Source of the DNA: Tetradesmus obliquus
Taxonomy: Eukaryota > Chlorophyta > Chlorophyceae > Sphaeropleales > Scenedesmaceae
Direction of reading: 5' to 3'
Length of the DNA stretch: 64,000 nt
Assembly (NCBI GenBank): GCA_030272155.1
Contig: CP126198.1
Location: forward strand, 1,674,001 to 1,738,000
In this document: positions 11,671-23,385 of the stretch, one piece after another
Position numbering within the stretch: position 1 is the first letter of the stretch
Layout: each line of letters opens with the position of its first letter
Translations under genes and position numbers: made by a program
The notes under the pieces: generated by a model
Told to the model about the DNA's origin: nothing
What the model saw: only the letters and a program-made list of their open reading frames with translations
Database searches by the model: none

Positions 11671-12747
11671 GCATCCACCTGCGTTCAACGCAGAAGTTAC
11701 GTAAAGCGTTAGGACACGCAAGCGTGTTTGGCGTTTAGACGTTGGGGCGTGATCGACTGCTGTGCCGCAGTCACTAGGCACTTCGACAGATCTGGCACCC
11801 ACCTGCGGTCTGCAGCAGGGTTACCCGTCCCAAGTGTATTCCAGAAGATAATATCATGTTGCGACAGCTCTGTCGAACGCTCGGTAAACACACTCAAAGC
11901 ACCCTGCAGTGCTGCTGCTGCTGTTTGGTCAGACGTCAGATGGAAGGGAAACAGCAGGCGTGCATGCCTCACATTTTTTAAAAGTGCGGCGTTTGCAACA
12001 CTGTGACAGCCGTCCACCACATGGGCCTGCAGTACAGCCAGCAGGTTCAGTTGTTCTTCAAAACCCTGCAGGGCCTGTGCACAGTACGCACGTGCGTGCA
12101 ACACCAGGACTCCACCTCCAACAGCATTCTGGCCTAAAGCACACGTCCGATAGTTTGAATTCCACAATGAATTATGCAATGTGCAGGATGGGCGATGTGC
12201 AAAGTTATCCGCAGTACAATCACAGAGACATGCAATGCAAGGTGGCACCTTGAGGCACTTCCTCAGCAGCCTGCTGTGGTCAGACAACAGCACATACGTC
12301 GCAGGTGCTCGTTGGGACATGCTGAGCTGCAAACTAGAAAGCATCACCACCCTGATGCTGGCAAATCTACAACCACCCACCAAGCACTGGCCCCAGGCCT
12401 GACCACGTCATGTGTTACTGCTTAAACATGCAATAACAACGGGTGTGCTGGCAGGCAGGCCAGGTTGTTCCCCTGTAGATTCAAACCTTGCACTGTGTTG
12501 TGCTTTGTATCACTCAAGCGAAGGCCCATCTAATTGGTCGGCCCCAAACATACACAGCACACCCGCACAGCACGAGCAACACCTCTGTGCATCCACCACA
12601 TCCCAACAAGCACTGTACAACGATCGCACTTGTGACAGTAGCTGCAACATATACGTGATGGGCAGGCTAGGCGCATGCCTGTCTGAGTTGGCGTGAGATG
12701 CCTCTTCTCTCAGGCTGAACGGGTTGCTTGGGCTCGGCTGCGGGAGG
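11671..12747. other. Intergenic between divergent OPR and SET genes
   Basis: This is a shared 5' region. It contains a minus-strand frame, 12383-11709, open for 224 codons with little triplet repeat, ending near a CAG|GTGGGT donor-like site (about 11800). It matches no family I recognise and does not join in phase to the first OPR exon. It may be chance, an upstream exon of an alternative transcript, or a separate gene. Confidence 0.35.
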
Positions 12748-13524
12748 ATGCAACCTCAAAACAGCGAGTGGCAATCTATTCGCGTGCAGCCGGACCTGCA
12801 GTCCTACCCTGTGCAGCTGCGTGCCATCAGCAGGCCTGCAGGGCTTGAAGCAGCAGGGGCGTGCCGAGCCAACCTTGAAGCTCTGCAGAAGCTTCAACCT
12901 CCGCTGCAAACAGGTAATATGCAAAACGGGTCATTAACCAACCTTTTTAGCATGCTGTCACACGGGGCCAGGAGCCCAACTCCCCATCCACTGCAGCAGG
13001 GGCCTGAGCAGCAGCAGATGGTGCCCCACATGAATGACACGTTCAAATTCAACACCAACAGCTCTGTCAGGAACCCCAGGCCCGGCATACCCGTACCCAG
13101 AACGACCTCCTGGATTGCTGTTTTGTCTGCTTATCCATGTGCTGCTGCCTGTGCCCCATGCTGCTTTCAGGCCCAGCTGCCTGGTGTGCGCGTGTCTGCT
13201 ACTGGAGTGCAGCAGACCTGCAGCAGCTCTGCACCACTGAGCTACCCACCCTGGTGTACGAGCATGCTGGCATGGGGCGAGACACCGTGCTGTGGCAGGG
13301 AATCATTGCTCTGCTCAAGCAGCAACGGCCAGAAGGAGCAGAGCTGCCCTTGCAGGAGAAAGGCAGCAGTGGCCGCCAGCAGCAGCAGCAGGGCGCAGCA
13401 CCACCAGCAGCAGCAGTAGCAGCTGCTGCAGATGGTGGCGGGCTGCGCAACGTGCTGCTGCTGCATGTGGCTGGCCGCAACAGCGACAAGAGCATCTATG
13501 TGAGTGTCTTGCAGGACAGACACT

Positions 13525-13561
<37 letters not shown>

Positions 13562-16500
13562 CACACAATGCTGTCTTTCTTGTTGCACCTGCTTATCAGC
13601 ACCACGCCACCTGGCTCGAGTTTGGCCCAATTCCAGTGCAGCGGTGGTGTCAACCGCCCATGCACATGACAGCATGGAATGTTGCAATTGCTTTATTCAG
13701 CGGTGTACTGCACCCCTTAGTATGGGCTGGCTAGATCAATGTCTCAGACAGGTGGCAATCCTCCATGCTGAAACTAAACCTGAGTTCTGCTGTTGCATTG
13801 CTGCGTTCGCGCTGTGCTGCAGATGCTGCTGGTTCCTCAGGTGGATGGCGAGGCGCTGGCCAGTGGCGCCAGCCGCCACCTGCTGTGGGCCTACTTCTTC
13901 GTGTACCGCTTCGAGTGAGTGCAGAATCACGGTTGTTCTGAGCGCCTGCTGCTGCTTGTGTGCATTGCCTGCGTCTGCAGTGAGGGGCTGCCCTGACGTG
14001 TGTTTGTGTGTCGGGCGGGTGGGTGGGGGGTGCGGGGGGGTGGGGGGGGGGGGGGGGGGGGGGGGGTTGAGGTGGCTGGGGCTCTGCTGCAGGGTGTTCA
14101 GTAGCAGAGTGTGGTTAAGCTCCTTGGTTGAAGGATGCATTAGTCTTGGGTAGTGCAGTGGCAGCAGGTTGATCCAGCAGCATCGTCAGCATGGATGAAG
14201 AAGAGAGACAGCATCAGCGCTATGCAGCTGCCGCTGCTGGCTGATGGCTTTGTGGCTGGACTGCGCAGCGGCTGCTGTTCAGGCAGCAGGGTGGTGGACC
14301 GCACCCTGGGGCAGTCATGGCCTGCGCTGGAAATAGCTGCGCTCAACTTGGGTATCTGCTGCTGCCGCTGCTGCTGCTGCTGCTGCTGCCTGCAGGGCGT
14401 TTGCTGAGCGCATGTACATGCAGCAGCACCCCTCCATCGCCCCGCTGCAGCTGCCGGACGTTCAGCGAGCGCTCAAAGCGCGCCGCACACAGGACTGGTA
14501 TTTGGTGTTGGTTTGACTGCACAGCTGCAGCAGCTTTGGAGAGGTTGGGGCGCAGCGTTCTGAGCATGCACAGGTTGCGAAACGCTGCTGGTAGCGCATG
14601 AGCGCAGAAGCGACAAATGGTTGAGTGCTGTGTGCAGCCTGTGGAGCATGCAACGCTGGTACCCTTGCCCTATTGTGTGGCTTGCAGCCTTCATCAGCCA
14701 CCGCCTGCTTCAGCGATCTCTGGTTTTGCTGCTGTTGTTTTGCTGCTTGTCTTGCTGTTCTCACTCACATGGTGATGCTTAATCTACATGCGCCTTGCTT
14801 GCAGGGCCTGGCAGTCTTGCATTGAGTACCAGGAGCACAACCAGCCGATGGACAGCGGCCTGCCAGCCTGGGCAGAGCAGCACGGCATCACCCTGCGGCC
14901 ACACCTCTCAAAAGCAGTGCCATTTGCGCAGCTGGACTTTGTGGACCGCTGCTACATGCAGCGCAGCGACGAGGACAATGCGGCGAGCGGCAGGGGCAGC
15001 AGCGGCAGCGCCAGCGGCGGCGGCTGCAGCAGGCCTGATGGTGGAGCGAGGCTGGTTGATGCGTGCGGCAGCGGGTATGCTGCTGCTGGCGCGGAGCAGC
15101 TGCTACCGCTGCGGGTGGGAAGCTACGAGCAGTTTGTGGCGCCCTGCAGCTGCCCTAAGGTGGGGAGCATCAAGGATATGCCTAGAACAGGTTTGTGTAG
15201 CCCAGTTGTGCATTTGATCACTTACATGCTTCGGTGCAGCTGCTGCCGCTGCGGGTGGGCAGCCATGAGCGGTTTGCGGCGCCCTGCAGCTGCCCCGAGG
15301 GTGATGAAAAGCCGAGCGTCGCAAGTTGTGATTTACTGCTCCTTGTGCTGCGCGCACCGCTTTCCTGTGCCGCGCAGGACTCTGTGGTGCGGCACAGCAC
15401 GAGGCACTAGCCAAGCCCTAACTGATAACACATTACAGGACACAGCATAACACAGTAGCTTAATCATGTCAGCACGTTCTTCTGCGTCTGCAGGACCAGT
15501 GGTGCGGGGGTGCCCCCAAGCGCGAGGCGCTAGCTAAGCTCAGGTCTGGTGAGCTAGCCCCAAACGCACATCAAGCACACAGCACCAGTCAAGAGCTGTG
15601 CACACCTGCATGTGCCATTTGTCCATGTGCAGGACCTGTGGTGTGGGGGTGCCCCCAAGCGCGAGGCTCTAGCCAAGCTGTGGTCTGGTGAGCTGGCGCC
15701 GCTGCTGGAGGTGCGGCCATGCAGCCAACCTGACAAGGGGCTCGGGCTGTTTGCAGGTGCGTGCGGTGAAGCACCTTTGCTTGTGTAACAACACACTACC
15801 CAAGTGCACACGCTGTTCTGTGTGCAGTGCTGTCAGGGGTTGCTGCACCACAGCTATGGTGGTATTTGTCTTTGTGTTAAGGACACACTGAATGGTGTGA
15901 AGCTGGGACTGGAAGCCGCCGCACGAGCAGCTTCTGACGGGGGTAGGCAGCGCCGTTGCTGGAGGTGCGGCCCTGCAGCCAACCTGACAAGTTGCTGTGG
16001 CTGTTTGCAGGTGGGCTGGCTGGCGGGTGGTCGGTGCAACTGTAATGCACCGGGGAGCTGGTGCCTACTAAGGAGTGTGCTGTGTGAATGGGGAGCTGGT
16101 GCTGTCTGTTACATTCTGTGAATTAACATGACATTTCTGTCCTGCAGGCGAGGACTTGCCTGAGGGAGCACAGTAGCTGAGTACACCGGGGAGCTGGTGC
16201 CTACTAAGGAGTGTGCTGTGTGAATGGGGAGCTGGTGCTGTCTGTTACATCAAGTTAATAACATGTTATTTCTGCCTTGCAGGCGAGGATCTGCCTGAGG
16301 GCAGCACAGTAGCTGAGTACACCGGGGAGCTGGTGCCTACCAAGGAGGCTGAGGCGCGTGAAGAAGCTTACCATGCAGCTGGACTGTTCTACCTGTGGTG
16401 TGAAGAAGGGGACCATGCGCTGCCACCCGAGCTGGTGGTCAGCATGCAGGTGCGGCAGCTAGGGGTAGTGTTGATTGGAAGCCTATCATGAGGCCCGCCT

Positions 16501-18314
16501 GTGAAATATATGAAGAGGGAAATGCGGCGCTCCGGCTGAGCTGGTGGTCAGCATGCACGTGGGGAGTCGTCTGGCGGTTTCATGGTTGGCTGGCCGTGGT
16601 GTTGTTGGTGAGGCAGCCTACCACGCAGCTGGCCTGTTCTATCTGTGGTGTGAATAAGGGGACCATGCGCTGCCGCCAGAGCTGGTGGTCAGCATGCAGG
16701 TGTGGCAGCTAGGGGTGGTGGTGTTACAACCGGTACAACAGCCCGTGGCTGGGCTAAAATGCAACTGGAATGGACGGACTTGCGCGGGTGGCTTCTACCG
16801 CCGTACCAACGAAAGAAAAGACTGGGTACAATGTATCAGCCCTCACGAGCGGTGTATCGGCTCGCTGGGTAGTGCCGAGGCAGGTTCAGTCCGGTATATG
16901 GTATATGTTGCATGACTCGCGCATGCTGTTTCGCATGCCCACCATCACGCCACACTCCCTGCCCACCCTCTGCCCCGCTGCTCATGCACCGCAGGCCAAA
17001 AAGCAGGAGATGCAGCACCAGCAGCACCAGCAGCAGCAGCGCCACCGCCGGAAAAACCAGCAGCCGCAGCAGGTACAGCAGCCACAGCAGCAGCAGCAGC
17101 AGCAGGGGGCGCCAGGCCGGCCCGCAAAGGTCCGCGCTCTGGCAGCTGCTGAGCCGCCGCCGCGCAAGTACATGATTGATGCCACGTTTGTGGGCGGCGT
17201 TGCGCGCTTCGCCAACCACTCCTGCGACCCCAACTGCAGGATTGTGAAGGTGCGCGTGGTGCAGCATTGGGGTAGTTGGGGTGTGTGTTGCATCTCGCGT
17301 GCGGTACCAGAGCACTAGCTCGCCGCATGGAAGCGCTGTTAAGAGAGAGGATAGCCACATGTGGGTCCTGGCACCACCTTATGGTATAAGCCACGACACA
17401 GGGTGAACACATGGTCTGAGACCAGGAAAGGAGAGTGAACACAACAGAACACTATGCACAATGAACGCATGGAAGCGCAGTGAGTACGCCGCTCGTCAAC
17501 CTAGCTGTAACCAGTTGAAGCCACCTTGTTGTTCGCTCGGCCGCTGGGTGCTGCAGGAGAGGACGTTGCTGGAAATCTGCTGCTGATGCTGATGCTGCTG
17601 ATGCTGCTGCTGCTGCTGCTGCAGGTGTGCAACGGTGGCAGTCAGGCAGGCGAGCCGCTGCTGTTTATGCTGCTGGAGACGCTGTTGCTGCTGCTGAACA
17701 GCTTTTCACCTGCTACTGCTGCTGCTGCTGCTGTCTTTTGTGTGCAGGTGTGCAACGGCGGCAGCCAGGCTGGCGATCCGCTGCTGCTGTTGCTGAGCAA
17801 CTTTTCACCTGCTGCTGCTGCTGCTGCTGCTGAACTTCTACTGCCGCTGCTGCTGCTGCCGCACCCCTGCAGGTGTGCAACGGCGGCAGCCAGGCAGGCG
17901 AGCCGCTGCTGCTGGTGCTGCTGGAGACGCTGCGAGATGTGGCTGCTGGCGAGGAGCTCACCTTTGACTACAAGCCCAGCAGCAGCAGCAAGCCCATTCA
18001 AGGCAAGCTGCGGGGGCTGCTGGAGTGCAGCTGCGGCGCGGCAAACTGCAGGTGAGAACTGTTCAAATGGCAGCTATGTAACAACAGCAATGAGTGTGAC
18101 ACAGAAGCAGAGTGAGCCTTTGACAAGTGCAGGCAAAGCACAGCATCCAAGCGCCAGCACAACACTATGCGCATGGATTGCGTGCTGATTGAGACGCGTT
18201 GCACAGCACCATCAGCTGCACGCTGCACATTCAGTGTCAACATCGGCGGCTGTGTTTTGCGTGTGCTGCTGCTGCTGCTTCAGGGGTGTGGTGTTTCCTG
18301 ACAAGGGGCAATGA
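12748..18314 (+). CDS. SET-domain protein lysine methyltransferase with post-SET motif
   Basis: Ten exons join in phase: 12748-12913, 13213-13499, 13823-13914, 14396-14497, 14805-15159, 15633-15756, 16283-16449, 16995-17249, 17873-18051 and 18284-18314, giving 585 aa. The SET fold is split over several exons. SET-N is KGLGLFAGEDLPEGSTVAEYTGEL, where the GLG/LFA part fits the S-adenosylmethionine site. The core motif is FANHSCDPNC and the last SET motif is GEELTFDY. The post-SET zinc motif CSCGAANCRG is completed by the tiny last exon. A His/Gln/Arg-rich insertion sits in the I-SET region, at the start of exon 8. The N-terminal third (about 290 aa) is unassigned. Such enzymes methylate histone or other lysines using SAM. 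The substrate cannot be told; the H3 gene in this window has all the usual target lysines. Five of its exons (5, 6, 7 and 9 among them) are echoed in introns. The start Met at 12748 is the first in frame after an upstream acceptor-like site, so an earlier exon is possible. Confidence 0.85.
14042..14066 (+). repeat. Poly-G tract (25 G) in SET intron 3
   Basis: Twenty-five consecutive G bases are preceded by a G-rich, GT-rich stretch from about 14010. Such runs can form G-quadruplexes, and their length is error-prone in assemblies. Confidence 0.9.
15237..15552 (+). repeat. Echoes of SET exon 5 end and exon 6 start
   Basis: At 15237-15305 the intron repeats the end of exon 5 (LLPLRVGS ... CSCP). 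At about 15376-15420 (weak) and 15490-15552 (strong) it repeats the acceptor and first codons of exon 6 (WCGGAPKREALAKL). The real edges are 15159 and 15633. The order inside the intron is end-echo first, start-echo last. Confidence 0.9.
15940..16260 (+). repeat. Echoes of SET exon 6 end and exon 7 start
   Basis: At 15947-16011 the end of exon 6 is repeated (VRPCSQPDK...LFAG) with its CAG|GTG donor. At about 16052-16120 and 16147-16230 the start of exon 7 (GEDLPEG, YTGELVPTKE) is repeated, each copy followed by the same 50-60 bp of derived sequence. The second copy has a full CAG acceptor. Confidence 0.9.
16527..16725 (+). repeat. Echoes of SET exon 7 end
   Basis: Codons around ELVVSMQ and the CAG|GT donor recur at about 16527-16557 (donor context changed) and, more fully, at about 16610-16705. 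The second copy spans AAYHAAGLFYLWC through SMQ but has an in-frame TAA, so it could not replace the exon. Confidence 0.85.
17621..17800 (+). repeat. Echoes of SET exon 9 start
   Basis: The acceptor CAG plus codons VCNGGSQAG(E/D)PLL occurs at 17620-17680, 17748-17800 and, as the real exon, at 17873. The three copies are separated by CTG-rich spacers. Confidence 0.9.
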
Positions 18315-20210
18315 GCGGCGCAGCAACAGCATGCAGCAGCTGACAAGCAGCAGCATGCAGGGCGTGCCGGCTTCATGCTGCAGGGCTCGCAAAGTTTGCA
18401 AGTTACCAGTCACAAAAGTCGGTCCACAGCCGCAGGCCCACCCACCAAGGAGCCAGACAGGGCTCATGGGCTTGCAATTGCAGCTGGCAGGCAGCAGGAC
18501 CTGCAGACGCGCAGCTGCTGCAGGGGAGTGTGCAGATAGACTGTGTCAACTGTGCGAATAGATCAGCAGCCGCATGGCGTAGACAGCATGACGCTAGACC
18601 TGGCCTCATATGCAAGTCGGTGCCTCGACTAGCAGTGTTGTTAGCAGTGCATTTCATGCTGCTCTTGGCACATCAGCTGATCAGCAGATCAGCAGTCGCA
18701 TGACATAGACAGCATGCAATGGCGTTTTTACGCTTGTGTAGAGTGGGGAGGGATAGGGGGGATGACAGCGCGTCTTGTGGCTGTCTGAGCACCTTGATCA
18801 GCAGTGTGGTTTGTTTCCAGTGGGTGCCCCATGGGCAAAAGGCCCAGCTGGTCTTGCTGTTTGTTGCTGTGCTTGTTGTACGTCAGCCGCAGCACTGTTG
18901 ACTGCATCAAAGCTTGTGGTGGTTGACAGGGCGTCAGCCCCACACCGCCTTCCCGCTGCATGTTCTTGTACCCTCGCCAGCCCAATGATGTGCTTTCAAT
19001 AAAACGTTTTCAGAGGGATAAGGTTGATCAGCCAGCTTTTGCATCTGACTGGCTGTGCACGCGACAGCGCTAGGTAGGTTCATGCACAAGCCACAGACTG
19101 CATGCTGTGATGGCTGCGACCTGCAGCGGCGCTATGCTAGCATACATTGCGTATGCTGCGTATGCCAGATGACATGTTGGTACTCTGGCATTGCTTGAAG
19201 GTGCGCAGCTGCGCAATTACCTCTTATAAATGTCGTCTTTTGACTTTGGAGTGGGCTTGGCTCAGCGTCGCGTGACGCGCAGCAGCTTCATATCGCATGC
19301 AACATTGACAAAGTGGCATGCAGGGAGTTGTTGTAGTGTGCATTCCGTACATATTGGTTCAGGGGTAGGTTTCAGGGTTGAGGCAGTGGCATTGTGAAGA
19401 CGGGTTGTCGGGGGATTTGCAGTTGCTGCAGTTGCAGCTTGGGCGTTGCTGTGTGAAGGGTCCAGATCTGGGCAGTGTGCCAGGTGGCGAACACCTGCGA
19501 CAAGGTGCTTTGTGCCTTCACATGCCTGCAGGACGATATTTAACGGTGGTCAATACCAACAGCACACGTACAGCAGTGACATGGTCATGAAATAGCCAGC
19601 ACTGGATTCTGCTAAACCACAGCAACTGCCCTGCAGGTACAGTTTGACCATGCAGCTGCATGCTGGAGAACCTAGGAACCTAAGACGCGCTTGCAAATCG
19701 CCGGCGTGCGCCTTCAACACCACCAGCATGCTTCTGTAACCTTTTCACGGCGCCACTGCTGAGTTTTCACCGGCTTGGTGCTCGATGGCTACGCATGCGT
19801 GCTGTTCTGTGTAAAAGAGCATTCCTGCATGCCGCTGCTCGCTGCTGGCTTCGCGACACAGCTTAAAAGCTCACATATAGTCTTGGCGACACACTCGTGT
19901 TATGAAGCTGAGGCTGCTTCGCTAGGCGCCCGATCGCCGCTTGTGCTATGGTGGTGTAGAGGTGGGATGCCATGCTGTTGCGGCAGTAGTTCTCGTCTTG
20001 ACACAGATATCAACAATATCAATGTAATAGTACCATTTAACGTCACTCTAGCACGGGCTGGGCATGCTGGCATCAAGCGCAGGCCTTGATCTGCAGAGCA
20101 TGCTGTGTTCATCTGCTGTTGCGTGCGCTCCTGCTGCTGCCACGTTCTTGCAACACACAGGCGTGTGTCAGCCGGCGTGAGCCCAAAAATAACCTTCGAA
20201 CATTAGGCCT
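18315..20210. other. Intergenic between SET and WW/RS genes
   Basis: No gene is recognised. An AATAAA hexamer is present near 18999-19004, and a dispersed repeat copy occupies 19313-19496. The last few hundred bases should contain the promoter of the gene starting at 20211; I see no clear TATA box. Confidence 0.5.
19313..19496. repeat. Dispersed repeat, copy A
   Basis: About 185 bp align with 24084-24280 at a glance at roughly 80-85% identity, in the same orientation. Shared blocks include GGTAGGTTTCAGGGTT and GTGTGCCAGGTGGCGAACACC. No coding potential or terminal repeats are seen. It could be a MITE/SINE remnant or a segmental copy. Confidence 0.75.
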
Positions 20211-23191
20211 ATGTCCAGTGCATTCGTGGCTGTAGGACAGAGCAGCACTTCAGCAGCAACAGCAGCGGCCATCAACGCCCCTGCTGCAGCTGCAGCTGAT
20301 GCATCAGGCACTGCTAGTGCTGATCAGGGAGTCTGGAAGCAGTATGAAAAGAACGGCATTCCATTCTATCACAACAAGCTCACAAAGAAGAGCACCTGGC
20401 GCTTGCCGCCTGGAGCAGTGCTGGCTGGCAAACACAACCACAACCAGCCAAAGCCCCAAGAGCAACAGCAGCAGCAGCAGCAGCAGCCCCAACAGCAGCA
20501 GCAGCACCAGCAGCCCCAACAGCAGCAGCCGCAGCACTGTCATCAATACGGCATAGTGCCAAGTGTTCAACCTTCTGCATCAGGGGGTGCGGCTGTGGAT
20601 GCTGCTGTACCCTTGCAGAGAGGGACTCAACCTTTGCGACAGCAGGTGGGCAAGCAGCAGTGCAGCAGAGGCTCTGGCAAGCAGCAACCACACACCCTAC
20701 GTTTGCTCTGTGCGGTGGTGCATGTACAATGTTACCAACATCTGCTCATACCAGCAGAGATACTACTGTGCCTATCTGCATCCTTCATTCCAGTCCTTTC
20801 CTTGTGTTGCATAAGACAGCTTGCAAAGCAGAGATAGTACTGTGCCTATCTGCATCCTTCATTCCAGTCCTTTCCTTGTGTTGCATAAGACAGCTTGCAA
20901 AGCAGAGATACTACTGTGGCTATCTGCATCCTTCATTCCAGTCCTTTCCTTGTGTTGCATCAGACGGCCGCGAAGCAGAGATACTACTGTGGCTCTGTGC
21001 ATCCTTCCTTTCGTTGCGGTCCTTTCCTTGTGTTGCATAACACAGCATGCTGCTGTCCTGGTGGTGCTTCCAGCTGACTAGCCACCTGGGTGCTGCTGCT
21101 GCACCTTGTGTCAGCACGTCTTCATGATTGGAAGGCCTCACCCTGCGCCTTGTGTATGCCACTGCAGGCAGCAGAACCAGCAGAACCACCAGCAGCAGCA
21201 GCAGCAGCAGCATTGGGAACAGCAGCAGGTGCAGCAAAAGGTGTGCAGAGGCCAGCCAGCTCTGGCAGAAACTTGCAGTGGCAGGTTTTGAGTCCTAGCA
21301 GTGCAGCACCTGTGCAAGCACCTGCAGCAGCAACAGCAGTGACAGCAGCAGCAGCAGCAGCAGCAGCAGTGACAGCAACTAGTGCTGCAGCAGCTAGCAA
21401 CAATGCACCTGCTGCTGCTGCCCCTGTGCAGCCTGTAGTTGGTGCTGCAGCAGTTGCAGAGCTACCACAACAGCAGCAGCAGCAGCAGCAGCAGAACAGC
21501 AATGCCAATGGAATCAGCCATGTGACGTCTGAACAGGTGGGCAGATATCTTGCGTAAACACTCCTCAGCTTGCACAACAGTGGTTTGTGCTTGCATGATC
21601 ATCAAGTGCGTTGCCCTGAGAGGCACCCGTTACATCCTGTTACTGTAAGCATTTGCCTGCTAAAGCAATGCCTAAGTGGGCTGACAGTGGCTGAGCCCGC
21701 AATGCAATGTGTGCTTTGAGAGAGCAGCTGAGCGGCCCGCGGCCAGATTGGATCTGGCCTGGCAGGACACACCACATGGCTCGAGTCCTGGCTCAAGGGT
21801 ACAAGCATAAGAATGCTTGTTGCATCAGATGTGAAGCATAGACATTCACAAAGTGCAATGCAAGGCCACCATCAAAGCACCACTGGTTCAGCGTGTTGTA
21901 TGTATGTGTGCACGTTGGATCTGGCTTGGTGAAAGCACCACATGGCTGGAGTCCTGGTTCAGCGCGTTAAACACAAATTTGAACTCCCACCGAGTTCTGA
22001 GGACTACGTTTGGATGCGTGACTGCGCATGCCAATATGCTGTGTATGGATGTCCACGTTGGCGCCATCTCCAGCAAAGCTGGGCCGAAAGACTTCTCGTG
22101 TTGTATATGTTTGTCCGCGTTGGCGCCGTCTGCTATGCGCCTGGGCAGCTGCAGGAGGTGCTGCGCCTGGCGCGCATGCGATGTGTGCTTTGAGACAGCA
22201 GCTGAGCGGATCTGGCCTGGCAGGAAACACCACATGGCTCAAGGGTACAAGCATGCTTAAGCATCAGAATGCGTGTTGCATCAGATGTGAAGCATAGACG
22301 TTCACAAAGTGCAATGCAAGGCCACCGTCAAAGCACCACTGGTTCAGCGTGTTGTATATCACTGTCCGCTTTGGCGCCGTCTGCTATGCGCTTGCAGCTG
22401 CAGAAGGTGCTGCGCCTGGCTGGTGCACTACTGCAGCAGCTCCAGGCATGTCGGCTGCTGCCAGGCTTGCAGACACAGCTACAGCTGGCGCTCGCGCAAA
22501 CACAGCAGCAGCTGCAGGAGTGCCAGCAGCAAGAGCAGCATCAAGAGCTGCACAAGCAGCAGCACGCCATTCCACAGCAAAAGCGGCAGGTGGTGTGGAA
22601 CGCTGTGCAGTGCAGGACAGCTGCCAACGGGCTTGATGCAGCGGCACACGGCACAAAGCAAACCGACGCCCCAGTAACAGCAGCAGAGCCCTCAGCTGCT
22701 GTGACTGCAAAAGCCACAGCAGCGGAGGCAGCACTGGCAGCAGCAGCTGCAATAGCAGAGGCACCGGTGCAGGCAAACAATATTTTGAATGCAGCAGGCA
22801 GCACTGCCAAGGCAGATCCAGCGCCGTCACCAGGCGGAAGCAGGCTGCACCAGCACCAGGCAGCATCGGTGCCGGGAAACGATGACCCTTATGACCCATA
22901 TGATGCAGCAGGCAGCACTGCCGAGCAGCAGCTCCCACACCCGCAGCCTGCAAGTGCGCCAGCCAGCAGCGGAGGACTCCTACTCCAGCAGCAGCAGCAG
23001 CAGCAGCGGCAGCAGCAGCAGCAGCATCTACAGCCATTGCAATCAACTGTGCCTCAGCCACCTCCGCAGCAACAGCAGCAGCAGCAGCAGCAGCAGCGCT
23101 TGAAGGCAGTAGCGCTCCGGCTTGCAGCTGATGGGTCCTTGACTCAGGGCAGCCCGCTGCACCAGCAGCAGCAGGAACACAAAAAGGCAAC

Positions 23192-23233
<42 letters not shown>

Positions 23234-23319
23234 GGGCAACCAGCTGCACAGGCCTGCCAGTAGCCAGCATGCACGCAGGGGCCGCAGCACCAGCAGGAGC
23301 AGGAACATAAGGAGGCGAC

Positions 23320-23385
<66 letters not shown>

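Noticed and set aside
16610-16705. Extra exon of the SET gene
   Set aside because: It is a partial copy of exon 7 with an in-frame stop; treated as an echo.
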